A stretch of 64,000 nt of DNA, from positions 1,913,263 through 1,977,262 of the forward strand of contig OY752148.1 of NCBI GenBank assembly GCA_963573315.1, given 5' to 3'. This DNA comes from Entomortierella parvispora. Lineage: Eukaryota > Mortierellomycota > Mortierellomycetes > Mortierellales > Mortierellaceae. Below the pieces are notes generated by a model that saw nothing but the letters and a program-made list of their open reading frames with translations, made no database searches and was not told the DNA's origin. Shown in pieces: positions 22,974 through 37,476 of the stretch (positions within the stretch are counted from its first letter, which is position 1; each line of letters begins with the position of its first letter). A program made the translations under genes and the position numbers.

Positions 22974-24546
22974 TTACGTTGCGGGGGCGCCAAGAATGAC
23001 GGAGTGCTGACCTCCACCAGCGACCTTGTGAATGACTACATTTTCAATCTGCTTTCCTTCCAAGAGAAGAGGCTTTTCAACATCTTCCTCTTTGCCGTTA
23101 CCGCACGCTAACGTTTCTCCAAACCCCCAGGAATAGACGTCTCCTGCTAGAGTCAATGCTAAGGTATGGTTACTACCAACAGAGATCTCAGTGATATTGG
23201 GAAGACCAGGGATCAATGTGGGTTCACGGATCGCCTTCTTGAACGAGTGCGAGGTCTCGGATCCAGGGGCCTCAGTATAGCCCAAACCGAGCTGGTGACT
23301 GTCTGATCGACCGAATCCAAAGAGTCTGCCGTCCTTGGTCAAAGCAATGGTATGATGTTCGCCTCCCTGGAGATCAGCAAACCTCTCACCCTTGAGGGTC
23401 TTGATGGGGGCAACTGAGGGAACGCTATCGACGGTGGCGTCGTCGTTTCCGCACTGTCCATAAGTGTTCAATCCCCAGGCGTAGGCCTTGCCCTCGCTGT
23501 CAATGGCAAAGGAGTGGTAAGCACCAGCACCAATCTTTGCGAATCTTTTGTTGCCAATACGTTCGGGTGTCAAGCTGTTCAACATGCGACGAGCGACAAT
23601 CCTGCGACCGAGCTGCATCTGTTGTCCATTTCCCCAAGAATAGACATGTCCTGACGCGTCCAAGGTCAGGACGTGATCGGTGCCAGTGGCGATATCGACA
23701 ACGTTCTGGAGACCATGGACTTTGATAGGTCCATCCTGAACCTTCTGATCCTTTGAATGGCCCAAGATTCCTTGAGCACTCTATTCAAATGCATAGGAGA
23801 AGAAGAAGCAAGCATGCGGAAGGCTTAGTCAATAAGAATGAAAAAAAAAAATCGAGATAATTTGTAATGTAATGCTTTTGCTTACTCTGAAAGTTCCCCA
23901 GGTAAAGACTTCCCCCCCCTCAGTAAGAGCAACGGTCATTGAGTCTGAGCAAGCGACTTTGAGAATCTTGACATTGTCAAGACCTTCGACGGGCAAAGGA
24001 ACATATTCATCGCCAGATCGTCCCAAAGTCTTTTGATCATTAACTCCCCAGGACCAAAGCTGTTCGGGGAAAAGGAAGGATGTATCAGAAATTGCTCCCT
24101 GTTGTCGTTCTAGCACAACCTTAAAAAAAGAATCGCGGTTGTCATTGAAGCTTACCTTTCCATCAGCAGTGAGCGCCATGTTGTGCATTCCTCCAGCAGC
24201 AATGTCGACGATATGCTGACCGTTTAATATTTCGAGATTGGCGGGCTTTTTGCGGCCTCTTTGTTGAAATCCTAGGCCGAGCTGGGCACAGTCTCCAGTG
24301 CCAAAGACGTAGACCCGGCCTTCGATGGTGTTGCGGGGAGCGCGCGCGAGGTCAAGGGAAGAGCCTAGGGACTTTGACTTTTTAAGAGCAGGTATGATTC
24401 CGGAGGAGGCGCTGTTGCCGCGTCCCCTGTTGGTGGTGGTAGTGCCTAGAGGATGAAGAGATTGAGAATCGGAGAAGGAGGAGTCAACTGGACGCGTTGT
24501 TTGGGGTACTGGGAGTGATTGGGAGGTGTTTGTTACCTGGAAGCAT
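22974..24546 (-). CDS. RCC1: Ran guanine-nucleotide exchange factor (RCC1/Srm1/Pim1)
   Basis: Four exons: 24546-24537 (only 10 nt), 24445-24156, 24059-23886 and 23780-22974; 426 residues, typical of the family. RCC1 loads GTP onto Ran on chromatin and so drives nuclear transport. The protein shows repeated RCC1 blades: VYVFGTGDCAQLGLG, LWSWGVNDQKTLGRSGDEY, DSMTVALTEGGEVFTWGTF, HVYSWGNGQQMQLGRR, AYAWGLNTYGQCGN, LFGFGRSDSHQLGLG and VYSWGFGETLACGNG, closing with a GGGQHSVIL segment. The short N-terminus is basic and Ser-rich (KKSKSLGSS), as in other RCC1 proteins that touch DNA or importin. The start is set by the only ATG that joins in phase across the first intron (24536-24446). A GT/GA microsatellite lies just upstream at about 24557-24605. 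Confidence 0.93.
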
Positions 24547-24556
24547 GATCTGCAGG

Positions 24557-24605
24557 TGTGTATGTGTGTGTGTATGTGTGTGTGTGTGTGTGTGAGAGAG
24601 AGAGC
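24557..24605. repeat. (GT)n-(GA)n microsatellite in the RCC1 5' leader
   Basis: A run of TGTG interrupted by TATG, followed by GAGAGAGAG, 10-60 bp before the RCC1 start codon. It produces meaningless His/Thr frames on the minus strand. Confidence 0.85.
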
Positions 24606-25782
24606 CAGAAGAAGAGAGGAGAAATAAGGACAGACAAAGAAGAGCAAAAAGGACAAGACAAAGACAAGACAAGGCAAGGCAAGAAAAAAGAGAGATCTTC
24701 ATGGTGGCGGTGCTTACCAGATTTGTGGGTCCCGCGCCTCCAAAAATTGTGGAACACCTTTTTTTTGCCACCAACTCATGACGGGCTCAGAATGGGCAAA
24801 AACCACGGCAACTCTCCAGACATTCCACCTTCATTCCATCAGTAGCGGTGATCCCAATAGCCAGACGTCTTCGATTCGGTGTAAACGGGTGTCGATTCTG
24901 GAGGAAACTCAGGCTTGGGTTTTACTTTGTTGTACTGGTCCCATCATGTTGATGGCGGATTAGTAACCGAGCGCAAGGTTCTGGTATCCATTCAGAGGCT
25001 ACATGACACGTCCTCGCTCTTTCTCGAGATGATCTCGAGATCTCGTATGGTCTCCAGTAGATCCAGACAAGTGACGCTCGAATAGGAAATTTCGCCTCCG
25101 CCCAATCGAGGCGCGTTTGAGCAAAAATTCCCACTACTCCTTGTCATTTGAGCTCGCCCGCCCAGGACAATGGAACCCTTGTGTAACTAAATCCGCAAAC
25201 CTCGGGAGGGATTCAACAGCAATGTGGTGGAGGGCGCATGGAAAGTTCGGGGCGCAAACCTGGAACAGCTTCATGTTGACCAGGTTTCGCGTTGCGAGGC
25301 GGGTTCAAGGTTCAGGGGGCGCGAGCTGCCAAACAGAAATGTCGCGATGAATCCTCGGGGATGAGACGGGGACAATGCCTGATTTCCTGATTCCAATCTG
25401 TCAAAAAGGACGAAAGGAGGAGTGGGGTTTGTGGGACCCCACAGAGTGCAATGGAGACTCAAAGAAGGGACTGGAATGAGGTGTGTGCATGTCGGTGAAC
25501 GCCCATTGTCCTCACAGGGGATGTGTTTTATTTTCTAGTGCAACTATTTTATTCTATTCAAGATATTTATTAAAGAAAGATGGGTTCAGAAGCATGCGAG
25601 AAATCATGAAATACTGTGTAAACCACCCAGTCGACTTGCTCGTCGAGGCGCTGGGGACGTCCCTGCACACCGGTTGCTTCGTGGGTTCGAATTCGGCAAA
25701 AGCCGAAAAGTCACAGGGACATTCGACGTTTAATTCCGATTGTCCTTGGTCGCCATATACCACCCCAGCAATGAACCTTTTT
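24606..25782. other. Intergenic region
   Basis: Promoter side of RCC1 and 3' side of the F-box gene. A purine-rich stretch (24600-24700) is the RCC1 leader read on the other strand. An inverted TCTCGAGA element occurs near 25022-25042. Between 25100 and 25500 short frames are open but have no recognisable domain. Confidence 0.35.
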
Positions 25783-27279
25783 CTACCATGCCTGACTAAA
25801 CAAGATGTGACTCTGATTCAGCTTTGGGAAACGGCCCAAAAAGCGCTTGATAGCGATGAATGCAGGGTAGGTCTCGCCAAACTTTGCCGTCAACTTGACG
25901 ATATCGTAGATGCCCACTAGACGGATTTCCAATTCTTCGGGGCACCAATCTAATTCTTCCTCCTCATGTGCAAGTGTGAGATAGAGAGCCTCCAAGTTCT
26001 TGCAAGCCCACGGTCTGATATTCCGTTCAATGGTCTCGATTGTCTTCCCTTCGGTAATAATAGACTCTCTAAAGAGATGACTGATGGGCAAGGTCGCCTC
26101 ACCAATGTCGAAGCTTCGGAGGTTCTTGAAGTGACAGAGAATACCGATCGCCGCCTCCTCCACCATATATGGAACAAAAATCTCTTCCAATGTGTCCTGA
26201 AGAGCCTCTCTGGCTTCCCAGATTGCGTGCAGGACCATGTTGCATTCAGGGATTCCGTCTTGTCCTCCCGTCTGGCCATGTACAAGAAGACTCCGAAGGC
26301 CAGTCCATGGACTCAGCAGGCTTCCTGAAGAGTAATCCTTTGCGAGAAGAGGCGTTGCTGGGCCAGCCAAGGTACCCTTCAATAAAACTTGATAATCATA
26401 CTCTGTGGGACCTACCCACCAGGTCTCCAAGATTAGGTCCTTGAGTCTCGAGCAAGACTGTCTTAGTGCCTTTGCCAGTTCTTGAACAGCTCTCGAAATG
26501 GTGGTCGAATGGCGGGTGTTGTAGTTGCCTCTGATTTCAAAACTCTCCAAGATTGGACAGAATTTTGCAATTGAAAGTAGTGGGTGAAAAGCGCCATATC
26601 TACTGCTTATAGTTATTTGCTTCAATCCGAATGCTAGCGTCGTACTGCCGTCGCTCTCTATGGGTAGAGTCAAAACATCTGGTAGGGTCTCAAAACCAGA
26701 GTCCAGCGCGACCTCCTCTATGGAGAATGAGCCTTCCTCTTGGAGCCGTAGGTCCAGAAGCACAGGCAATTGACGGATAATCCCTCTGACGTAAAGAAGG
26801 GGGAGGCGAGGTCCTGTTAGGTTCAGACATTTCAAGTGTTTCAGCATGGAAATGGTCTCGAATCCGATTTTAGAATCCAAGCATTGGATGTATTCGATAG
26901 TCAAGCTCTGGAGTGTGTTCTTGTTTGCCTCTATGACGGAAAACAAAAGGCTATCGGACCTTATGTACGGGAGCGCAAGAGCTGTTAATCGCGTCAAGTG
27001 CAAACGGAGCTCCAAGATAGGGGCAGCCTTTGGACAAGAAAGCTCACGGATGAAGTGCTTGTACTTAAGACATGTTTCGACAAACCCTTTCGTGTAGAAG
27101 GCCTGAGAGTGGATGGACCGCCAGAGCAGAGATGCAAATGGTTCGAACCAGTGCTTCTTGACCCTGCATGCGGAGGCGAGATCGGGTTTGTCGAGATGAA
27201 TTGCGATTTGTGTCAGCAATTCGACCAAGTCTAGGGGATGGGTATTCCGCTTTGCGGCGAACTGGGAAATGGACGACAT
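25783..27279 (-). CDS. F-box/LRR-like protein
   Basis: A 498-residue single-exon protein. Residues about 12-50 (NTHPLDLVELLTQIAIHLDKPDLASACRV..HWFEPFASLLWRSI) have the pattern of a divergent F-box: a proline-leucine start, helix, then W..ASLLWRSI. The rest has irregular leucine-rich repeats (for example LTRLTALALPYIRSD, LKHLKCLNLTGPRLP, LKQITISSRYG, LRSFDIGEATL). Such proteins are usually substrate adaptors of SCF ubiquitin ligases and are numerous in Mortierella-like fungi. The start at 27279 is preferred; an upstream in-frame ATG at 27372 would add a hydrophobic segment that is more likely translated leader sequence. No substrate can be inferred. Confidence 0.7.
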   Translation of the reverse strand: MSSISQFAAKRNTHPLDLVELLTQIAIHLDKPDLASACRVKKHWFEPFASLLWRSIHSQAFYTKGFVETCLKYKHFIRELSCPKAAPILELRLHLTRLTALALPYIRSDSLLFSVIEANKNTLQSLTIEYIQCLDSKIGFETISMLKHLKCLNLTGPRLPLLYVRGIIRQLPVLLDLRLQEEGSFSIEEVALDSGFETLPDVLTLPIESDGSTTLAFGLKQITISSRYGAFHPLLSIAKFCPILESFEIRGNYNTRHSTTISRAVQELAKALRQSCSRLKDLILETWWVGPTEYDYQVLLKGTLAGPATPLLAKDYSSGSLLSPWTGLRSLLVHGQTGGQDGIPECNMVLHAIWEAREALQDTLEEIFVPYMVEEAAIGILCHFKNLRSFDIGEATLPISHLFRESIITEGKTIETIERNIRPWACKNLEALYLTLAHEEEELDWCPEELEIRLVGIYDIVKLTAKFGETYPAFIAIKRFLGRFPKLNQSHILFSQAW

Positions 27280-27596
27280 TGAAGATGAGGAAATGAGGGG
27301 GATGTAAGAGAGGAGTATGTAAAGGAGGAATGCAGACAAATGAGAACAAGTACAGTAAGAAAGAGGAGACACGAAGAACGAATATCGCGTGGTATTGACG
27401 CGTGTCTCGCGACTGTGTATTTGAACTCGTTCACTATCTCATGTATTGCCTGTAACGATGCATTTTATTGGACAGGCAATCCAGCCGATCCTTCACAGAA
27501 ATAAAAAGTGGGTCCTGCAAAGAGAAGGGAGGGTCTGCTTCGTGGCTCAGCAGCCAACTTCTAATATATTGGGATTCGTTCTGCTTCTTTCAACTA
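27280..27596. other. Short intergenic region between F-box and VMA13 genes
   Basis: About 317 bp, holding the F-box gene's upstream region and the VMA13 3' end (both minus strand). Nothing else seen. Confidence 0.4.
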
Positions 27597-29890
27597 CTAC
27601 ACCTTGCCTCCGATCAGGGACCAGCTTGAGTTGACGCTGTGGTAACGCACCTCTTGATCTGGGTGCGCCATCAATTCCATGATCCTCTGCTTGACTCCAA
27701 TCTCCTGCATGAATCTATCGCGAGTTGAAAATAATCCCATTAGTTCAGCTTCAAAAGCTACCCCCTACAACAAGAAATCAAAGAGAAGCCCATCCATCCA
27801 GTTTCGCACTTACTTTTTACTGCTGGGATCACGCTTGACATACTGTCCAATATCGCTGGCTGCGACAGAGAGCACCAATGCGTCGCTGGAAGTGCTGAGA
27901 AGACGGGCCAAGATCCTGACAGGGTGTTGTTTTCAAAGGAGGTGAAGTGAATAAACATGTTTGGTAAAACAAAAGGTAGGAAGAGCCGCGAGACTGGCTT
28001 CTTTACCTCAAAAGTGCATAGTTCTCCTTCTTGAGTTCTCTCCAGTTCTTAGCCCAGAATTGATCCGACAAGTGAGGAGGCGACCAAGTCAATCTCGACG
28101 ACAAGAGCTCGGCTTGATAAACCTCAAAGGTGCTAACAGCAGACAAAACAAAATGGACGGGGTGAGAATCCAGCTTACGGCTACTTCAAATTGGATAGAG
28201 CTGCTTCTTTCGCACTTACGTTAATGTTTGGAAGTTCTTCTCGAGTTCTGCCTTCAAGTAGTTGACATCCTCCAAAATTTCAGCATCGGACCACTTGCGT
28301 GATGACAAGTTCTCGCTGAACTGGAGTAACTTGACTGCAGCCATAGCGGCCAGGTTTTCTTCTGGAGCCTTTTCCACAAGATTCTAAAGTACCATACGGA
28401 AGAAAGTAGGTTTGTTAGCCGAGAAAATAACAATTCAATAGGACGGCCACCTCTTTTGAATACACGTACTCTCAATGTCGACACGATGACACGAATAACT
28501 TTCTCCTTGATGGCCGACTTTGCAATCTCGACCAACTGAGGGATCACATCATACTTCCTATAAACCAGCGATAATCGGAAAAAATGTTAGGTAAATGTGA
28601 TTCTAATAGACGACCCCCTCATGTCCCGATAGCATTCTCCCAAAAAAAACCCCGTGCAGCCTCCCTAGTATTTCTTGCCTGTTGAGTTCTTGAGCAATCT
28701 CCTTGTTAAAAGTCAAGATCCAGAAACAGTAAATGATCTGGTACTGCATCTGAGGACTGGGAGAATCCACCTTCAAGAGTCTGACCAAAGCGTCAATTGC
28801 CTGGGGTGTGTTCCAGTAGACCAAGCGCACATCCCGCTGACGGAAAACTGACTCCAAAACCTGAACCGCCAAGTCGACCACAGCTGCATTTTTGCTCTGC
28901 AGCTGAGCCGTCGTCCATCGAAACAGCTCCTGGGCTGCCTCAGTGCTCGGCTTGCGAGATGCGCAAAGGAGTGTAGCCAAGATCTTGCTGGCCTTCAAGG
29001 GAACAAATTCATCCTCGCTTCTCAAGCATCTAGCAAATGGAAAAGTAAACATCGAATATGTCAATATTCTTTGAATGGGAAAAAACTCGGGATTTCGACA
29101 CTGTGCTGTGTTGGGACTTACTTGAGCAAAGGGGCATAGGGCAAAGAGGCATCCTGGGCCGATAACTGCAAAAAGTAGGAGGCACGTCCCTCGTGATCTG
29201 CATCATTAGGAGCAGGAATCAAAGGATCAGTTAGAAAGAGCAAAACGCGCGTCCATGTTAGCAGAGGACTCTTCATACTGTCAGCAAGAGGACGTACCGA
29301 AAAGAATGTCATCCATGAGGATCAAGATGGATTGGATAGTGTCGACACGAACGAGCTTCTGAAGGAGGTTGATCAGCAACTCGCCATAGATGTTTCCTTC
29401 CTAAAGTGCCAGCATTTTGTTTAGTTTGTCAGCGGTCCGTGGTTTACGCGATGTGTTTGTGCAGATCAAACCCAACGTCATTCTTTATCTGGTCCTGGTG
29501 GCCTCATAGTCAACATGTAGTCTACCTTGTCCACAACTCTTGAAAGATCCTCGCCTGACTTCTTCTCCAGAGCCTTGATATAGTTGAGCTCTGACTGAGT
29601 GATCAAAGTAGCGCGTTGGTAGCCCTGTATTGGATAGAGAGGTATGGCATGGAAGAATGAGTATGATGCAAACGCCAACTCTTGTGAATTCATTCATTAG
29701 GGTGCAGGCAAGATGCCCTTGCATCCCTGCTCTCGCAAAGACTCAGAAAAGAAAGAAACGGTTCTGCTTTCCATACCTCCCAGGGAATGGGACGAGCCCT
29801 TAGGCTGGCAGTGAGTTCATCGAGGTACGAGTTGGAGACGAAGGCGAGCGGCACCTCGGCAACATTGTCAGCATTGTTGTAAAGGACCAT
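27597..29890 (-). CDS. VMA13: V-type H+-ATPase subunit H
   Basis: Ten exons: 29890-29777, 29624-29526, 29400-29298, 29197-29122, 29029-28679, 28557-28470, 28383-28220, 28132-28007, 27915-27814 and 27714-27597; 446 residues. Subunit H belongs to the V1 sector, switches on ATP hydrolysis in the assembled pump and blocks it when V1 detaches. Recognisable family segments are IPWEGYQRATLI, EGNIYGELLINLLQKLVRVDTIQ, CLRSEDEFVPLKASKILATLL, QMQYQIIYCFWILTFN, HLSDQFWAKNWRELKKENYALL, VAASDIGQYVK and the C-terminal HPDQEVRYHSV. The helical HEAT-like fold accounts for the leucine pattern. The fifth intron (28678-28558) begins with GC (AG|GCAAGA), giving R-KYDVIP in phase across the join. All other introns are GT-AG. 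Confidence 0.95.
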
Positions 29891-30346
29891 GGCGGTAGCT
29901 GATCAGATCCAATGAGGGCAGGAAAGAAAAACAGGTGAAAGTCGAATAGGCAGCCAGTGGAGGGTCCTGGTCAGCCGGATGAATGAGGGAAAGAGAGGAG
30001 AGAAGAAAGGAGGACGGGTGGATGGAGGGATGGAGGGAAGTAAAGATGCAGCAGAGAAATGCGCGAAACGAACAAAAATCAACGTCCGCCCAGGGGTAGA
30101 AGCGAGGATTGAATTTCGACTTGGCTCAAGTGACGTTGCGATTCAGGGCAATGCAGGTCTTTTCTTTCCTTCACTTCTCCTCTTCTGTTTCTCTCTCTTT
30201 CAAACACTCCCCGTCGTACATGTGCTGTACTGGACAGTGCGGTCCCTGCAGTCAGACATGCTTTTATTAGGACTATTGATACATCAAGACTATGGTACAC
30301 TTGCATGTGCTGCATCAAGGGCTTCGTCCCTGTTTGATTCTCTACA
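29891..30346. other. Intergenic region between VMA13 and the AGGF1-like gene
   Basis: Upstream region of VMA13 (purine-rich on the plus strand from about 29980 to 30060) and the 3' end of the next minus-strand gene. No gene recognised. Confidence 0.4.
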
Positions 30347-32410
30347 CTACTTTAGTCGAGCAAACCGCTCGCGTGCGCGCCGCCGTGCCGCCTCACCTTG
30401 CGTCTCACGCGACGATGGCGATGACGATCCTGCTGCTGCTACCGGCGCCGCTCCTGTCGACCCGAGTCCCGCCTTGTTGTCAGAGACCTTCAGCTGCACT
30501 GGCTCGACCAAGCCCTGGCCTGACACCCCCAGGCCCATGCCAGACTTCCATCCCATTTTACTCAACATAGCATGTCCCTTATTGGTCTCGGCTACCGGCA
30601 CATGTAATCCGGTCGCCACGACTGTTTCTTCCATCGGGGTATATCGGACAGAAGGCGCGGGTTGGGAGCGGTCAGGATAATAGAGTCTACGTTTGGCCGC
30701 ACGGTCCACATAAACGGTCGATCCGTCCTCATCCGCCGCGTCATTGTCCTGGCCACGACCAGCAGTGCCAGATCTCCTTACGCCAGCGCCAGCAGATCTT
30801 TTTTCAGGACCGGCCCATTTCTTTCTCAGGCGATTCATCTCCTCGATTCGTTCCTGCTCCGTTGTTAACTTTTGATCCAGCCCCAAAGCGGCCGCATTCT
30901 TGGACGCCAACAGTGCTGCTGCAGCAGCGGCCTTCTCTGCTACTCCAGCGGGCCCAGTACTTTCCTTATCATCAAGGACCTCGATTTCATTCGAATCCGT
31001 AATTTGACAGCGTGAGCAAATCCGTCCTTCCTCGTGTGCATGAATTTCAATGACCGTTGATCCCAACTGCAATTGGTCCAAATGCTTAAGTGGGTGAGGC
31101 TGACTCGCCATCTTGGCCTCAGAGAGTCGGTGACCGTTCAAGAGCGTCCCATGGGTTGAACCTGAATCCACAATTTGGAAAACATCTAGAGGAACTGGTG
31201 CAGCCTGCGCTGCAGCCTGCGCTGCAGTCACCGCCTTTTCATATTCTTGCATTTGCCGCCAATAAAGTTGCTCCTGGTGATCTCTTTCCATTTGTTTTCG
31301 TTGGTATTCGGTCAAATCTTCTTGCTCGCTTTCGCTCCCACCCTCTTGTTCTGTCTGAGCCGGACTCTGGACAGCAGTGCCTGCGCTCGGGGAGTCCTCG
31401 ATCTCGCCTTCTTCGTGACCATCATCCTCTGTAGCATGGGCAATGGGGGTGCCCATTCCAGTTGACTCCAGATGTTTGTCGTCGGCGCAGGTAGATACAA
31501 AAGGTTCAACAAATTCTGGCTGCGGTGTCCCACTTACAGAATTGGTCTCGGTCTCTCCAACTCCTGACTTCCCGCTCAAATGAACAGCCCCAACTTCAGA
31601 TGTATCTGTCGATCTCAGTGCGGGCGTATTACTCGAACTTGATGTCCTTGAAATATCAACGACCTTTGTAAATACGACCTCCTCCTTTAGAGTAGGTAAT
31701 CTCTCCAATGAATGCTGCTGATGTGGATGTTGATGTTGATGTTCTTCGGGTAACGACGGCGACTGGTGCTGTTGTCCATGCCATTGTGACTGAAAGTTCT
31801 CAGGAATGCAATATTGACGATCCAGGTAGATACTGGCGTGAAACCGACTAATGGGCATTTCCACCATCCGAACACGTTTTCCTTGACCGCTCTTTGGTCG
31901 ATCCCGTCCAAATGAAACTCCCGAGGCATCGATGAGGATCACACCTCCTACTGGCAAGATGTCTGACGACAAGATACAAAGTCGAAGTGTTGCGTCGCTT
32001 TCTGGTGGTGCTTCAAATTGGCCCTGCCGCGCATGGTCCACCTCTATCTGGTATCCCGTATGAGGGTCGGTATAATAACTCTGTTGAAATTGTTGCTGTT
32101 GTTCCTGGTATTGCTGTTGTTGCAGTTCCAGTTGTTGACGTTGGACAAGTCTTGGATGGAGCGAGTCGGGCCCCTCGACTGGAATGTAAGTACTGGATTC
32201 CTCGTCGTAAAATGAAAAGGTACCCGTAGAGGCATCATGCCACATTTGACTGATGGGATGCTGGGCAAAACTAGGCGCGTCCTGAGTCGGATGAAATCCC
32301 TTGGGATGCGGGAATGCGAAGGAGGCCAGGAGCTTTGCGTGCTTCTCTTTGTCCTCCGAGACGGTGCGCGCCTTGAGATAGCTCTCGAGATCATCGTCAA
32401 AGTCGGCCAT
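30347..32410 (-). CDS. AGGF1-like FHA and G-patch domain protein
   Basis: A single-exon protein of 687 residues. Near the N-terminus, ISQMWHDASTGTFSFYDEESSTYIPV resembles an OCRE-type aromatic repeat. A Gln-rich linker follows. The FHA domain starts near residue 145: GVSFGRD, then ISRFHASIYLD at about 185 with the conserved Arg/Ser-His core. It resumes only near residue 405 with FQIVDSGSTHGTLLNG and LDQLQLGSTVIEIH, so an acidic, Ser/Glu-rich insertion of about 210 residues interrupts the fold. A G-patch (KMGWKSGMGLGVSGQGL) is near residue 610, and the basic C-terminus ends RRRARERFARLK. This order matches human AGGF1. The family is nuclear and linked to RNA processing; its fungal role is not settled. 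Confidence 0.85.
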   Translation of the reverse strand: MADFDDDLESYLKARTVSEDKEKHAKLLASFAFPHPKGFHPTQDAPSFAQHPISQMWHDASTGTFSFYDEESSTYIPVEGPDSLHPRLVQRQQLELQQQQYQEQQQQFQQSYYTDPHTGYQIEVDHARQGQFEAPPESDATLRLCILSSDILPVGGVILIDASGVSFGRDRPKSGQGKRVRMVEMPISRFHASIYLDRQYCIPENFQSQWHGQQHQSPSLPEEHQHQHPHQQHSLERLPTLKEEVVFTKVVDISRTSSSSNTPALRSTDTSEVGAVHLSGKSGVGETETNSVSGTPQPEFVEPFVSTCADDKHLESTGMGTPIAHATEDDGHEEGEIEDSPSAGTAVQSPAQTEQEGGSESEQEDLTEYQRKQMERDHQEQLYWRQMQEYEKAVTAAQAAAQAAPVPLDVFQIVDSGSTHGTLLNGHRLSEAKMASQPHPLKHLDQLQLGSTVIEIHAHEEGRICSRCQITDSNEIEVLDDKESTGPAGVAEKAAAAAALLASKNAAALGLDQKLTTEQERIEEMNRLRKKWAGPEKRSAGAGVRRSGTAGRGQDNDAADEDGSTVYVDRAAKRRLYYPDRSQPAPSVRYTPMEETVVATGLHVPVAETNKGHAMLSKMGWKSGMGLGVSGQGLVEPVQLKVSDNKAGLGSTGAAPVAAAGSSSPSSRETQGEAARRRARERFARLK

Positions 32411-32632
32411 GACGGCGGCAGCGGAGGGAAGACTAATGGAGGAAGAAGAGAAGGAAGGGCCTCACTGTCGACAAGGGTTGCATGCTCCACTAGAGAGCCA
32501 GTGGGCCGGTGAGCCGGTGACTGTTAAATACATACTGTGAGTGTTTACCTTTTTTTCTTTTTTTGTGAGGGTATTCTTTCCAGGCATGCACCTTCCTTTG
32601 CCCACCTACCCCCATCGACACAGAAATCCATT
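32411..32632. promoter_or_regulatory. Divergent promoter between AGGF1-like gene and RRP36
   Basis: 222 bp separate two oppositely transcribed starts (32410 minus, 32633 plus). A T-rich stretch is at 32549-32565. The short distance suggests a shared bidirectional control region. Confidence 0.45.
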
Positions 32633-33932
32633 ATGCCATTGCCAATGAAGAGACATCAGCCCAAGCAGCAGCACGCTAAACCACAGCAGAGGCACCAGTC
32701 TCAGCACTCGAGACCCCAGCAGAAACAACAGCAACAACCACGACAGCCTCAACGGAAGCATGAGTCGGCAGAGGATCGCGCCATGGTAACCAAACACCTC
32801 TTTTCCTTTCTCCTCCTTCTCAAGAGAGATTACTACCACTGGCTCCTGCTTCGAGGCTTCTGGTAGCGTCGGGACTAACACAGCCTTCGTTGAAATTGGG
32901 TAATTTTGTATCAATAGCGCCGCATGCAGACATACGACGAGAGCGACAGCGATCTGGATCATAACGGGGGCAGTGATGACGACCAAGACGAGGATTCAGA
33001 AGAAGAGGACGATAGCGAAATGGATGAGGATGAGGAGGACAGTGAAGAAGGAGACAGTGATGAGGAAGACGACGATGATGATGATAGCGAGGAGGACAGC
33101 GAGGAAGAGGAGAGCGATGATGAAGGACCCCAAGAGGTCAGCAGCAAACCCCAGAGAAAGATTGTTCAGAGGAGAAACGACAAGAACAAGTAAGGAGATG
33201 CCTTTTTTTTTTTGGAGAAGTTATACTTCTTTAACAGGGATATGATACCAGGATCATGGACAAAAGACATCAACAGACTCTGACGTTTCTTCTGTTTGAC
33301 AGGCCGATGGAGGTTGGATCAAAGAAGCCCGTTGGTCGTTTCCGTCAAGTTGTCGAGGTCGCTACACACGTATGTTTCTGTTATATTCTTCTGTGGATGA
33401 ATAACCGCTTCACAAAAAGACCTGCGATAATTAACATCCTCCCTCCTCCTGAACAACTCTCCATCCTTCAATCTTGCAGAAACGCCGTGATCCTCGTTTT
33501 GACAGTCTGAGCGGAAAACTCGACACGGATCTGTTTGAGAAATCTTATAGTTTCCTGAAGGACTATCAAGCGGACGAAACAAAGAAGCTTCGTGAGCTCA
33601 TCAAGAAGGAAAAGGATATGGATCTCAAGGAAAAGATGCAGAACCAGCTCTCAAAGATGGTCGATCGTCAGGCTACGGAGGCTGCTCTGAAGCGCAGACA
33701 GGAGATCAAGCGAGATCACAAACGAAAGGAAAAGGAACTGGTCTCCAAGGGAAAGATGCCTTTCTTCTTGAAGAAGTCGGATCAAAAGAAGTTGGAGTTG
33801 ATCGACAAGTTCAAGCACTTGAGCGAATCTCCCAAGGCCCTTGCAAAGGCCATGGAGAAGAGGAGAAAGAGAAACTCGGCAAAGGAGAAGAAACAGATCC
33901 TCGGAGGAAACAAGCGTCGCAGAGTCGATTAG
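32633..33932 (+). CDS. RRP36: rRNA biogenesis protein RRP36
   Basis: Four exons: 32633-32785, 32918-33189, 33303-33369 and 33480-33932; 314 residues. Rrp36 acts in early cleavages of pre-rRNA in the 90S pre-ribosome in the nucleolus. The N-terminus is Gln/His-rich, followed by a long acidic run of Asp/Glu/Ser (exon 2). The conserved family core then appears: KPVGRFRQVV, KRRDPRFDSLSGKLD, FEKSYSFLKDYQADE and ELIKKEKD, then a Lys/Arg-rich helix with VSKGKMPFFLKKSDQKKLEL. It ends in a basic KKQILGGNKRRRVD tail typical of nucleolar proteins. The ATG at 32633 is the first in a pyrimidine-rich leader. Confidence 0.93.
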
Positions 33933-34104
33933 AAACAGGGAGGTTTTTCTCCATACTTCATCCCCTTTATTTTTCATTTGCATACCCTTCTTTCCTTCGC
34001 TTCGCATTCATTTCATTCATCATTTCATTCATCATAAAATCTTTGCTTATCAACAATGTCGCACTGTTCTTTGGACTTTGTCTGTGGTTTATTATACATG
34101 ATGT

Positions 34105-37476
<3,372 letters not shown>

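Noticed and set aside
25600-25720. Possible tRNA suggested by GGGTTCGAATTCGGC
   Set aside because: It resembles a B box, but the flanking bases do not form a T-stem, acceptor stem or anticodon arm.
27140-27160. GGTTCGAACC palindromes here and at 43288 and 3114
   Set aside because: Each lies inside a clear coding exon and is explained by it.
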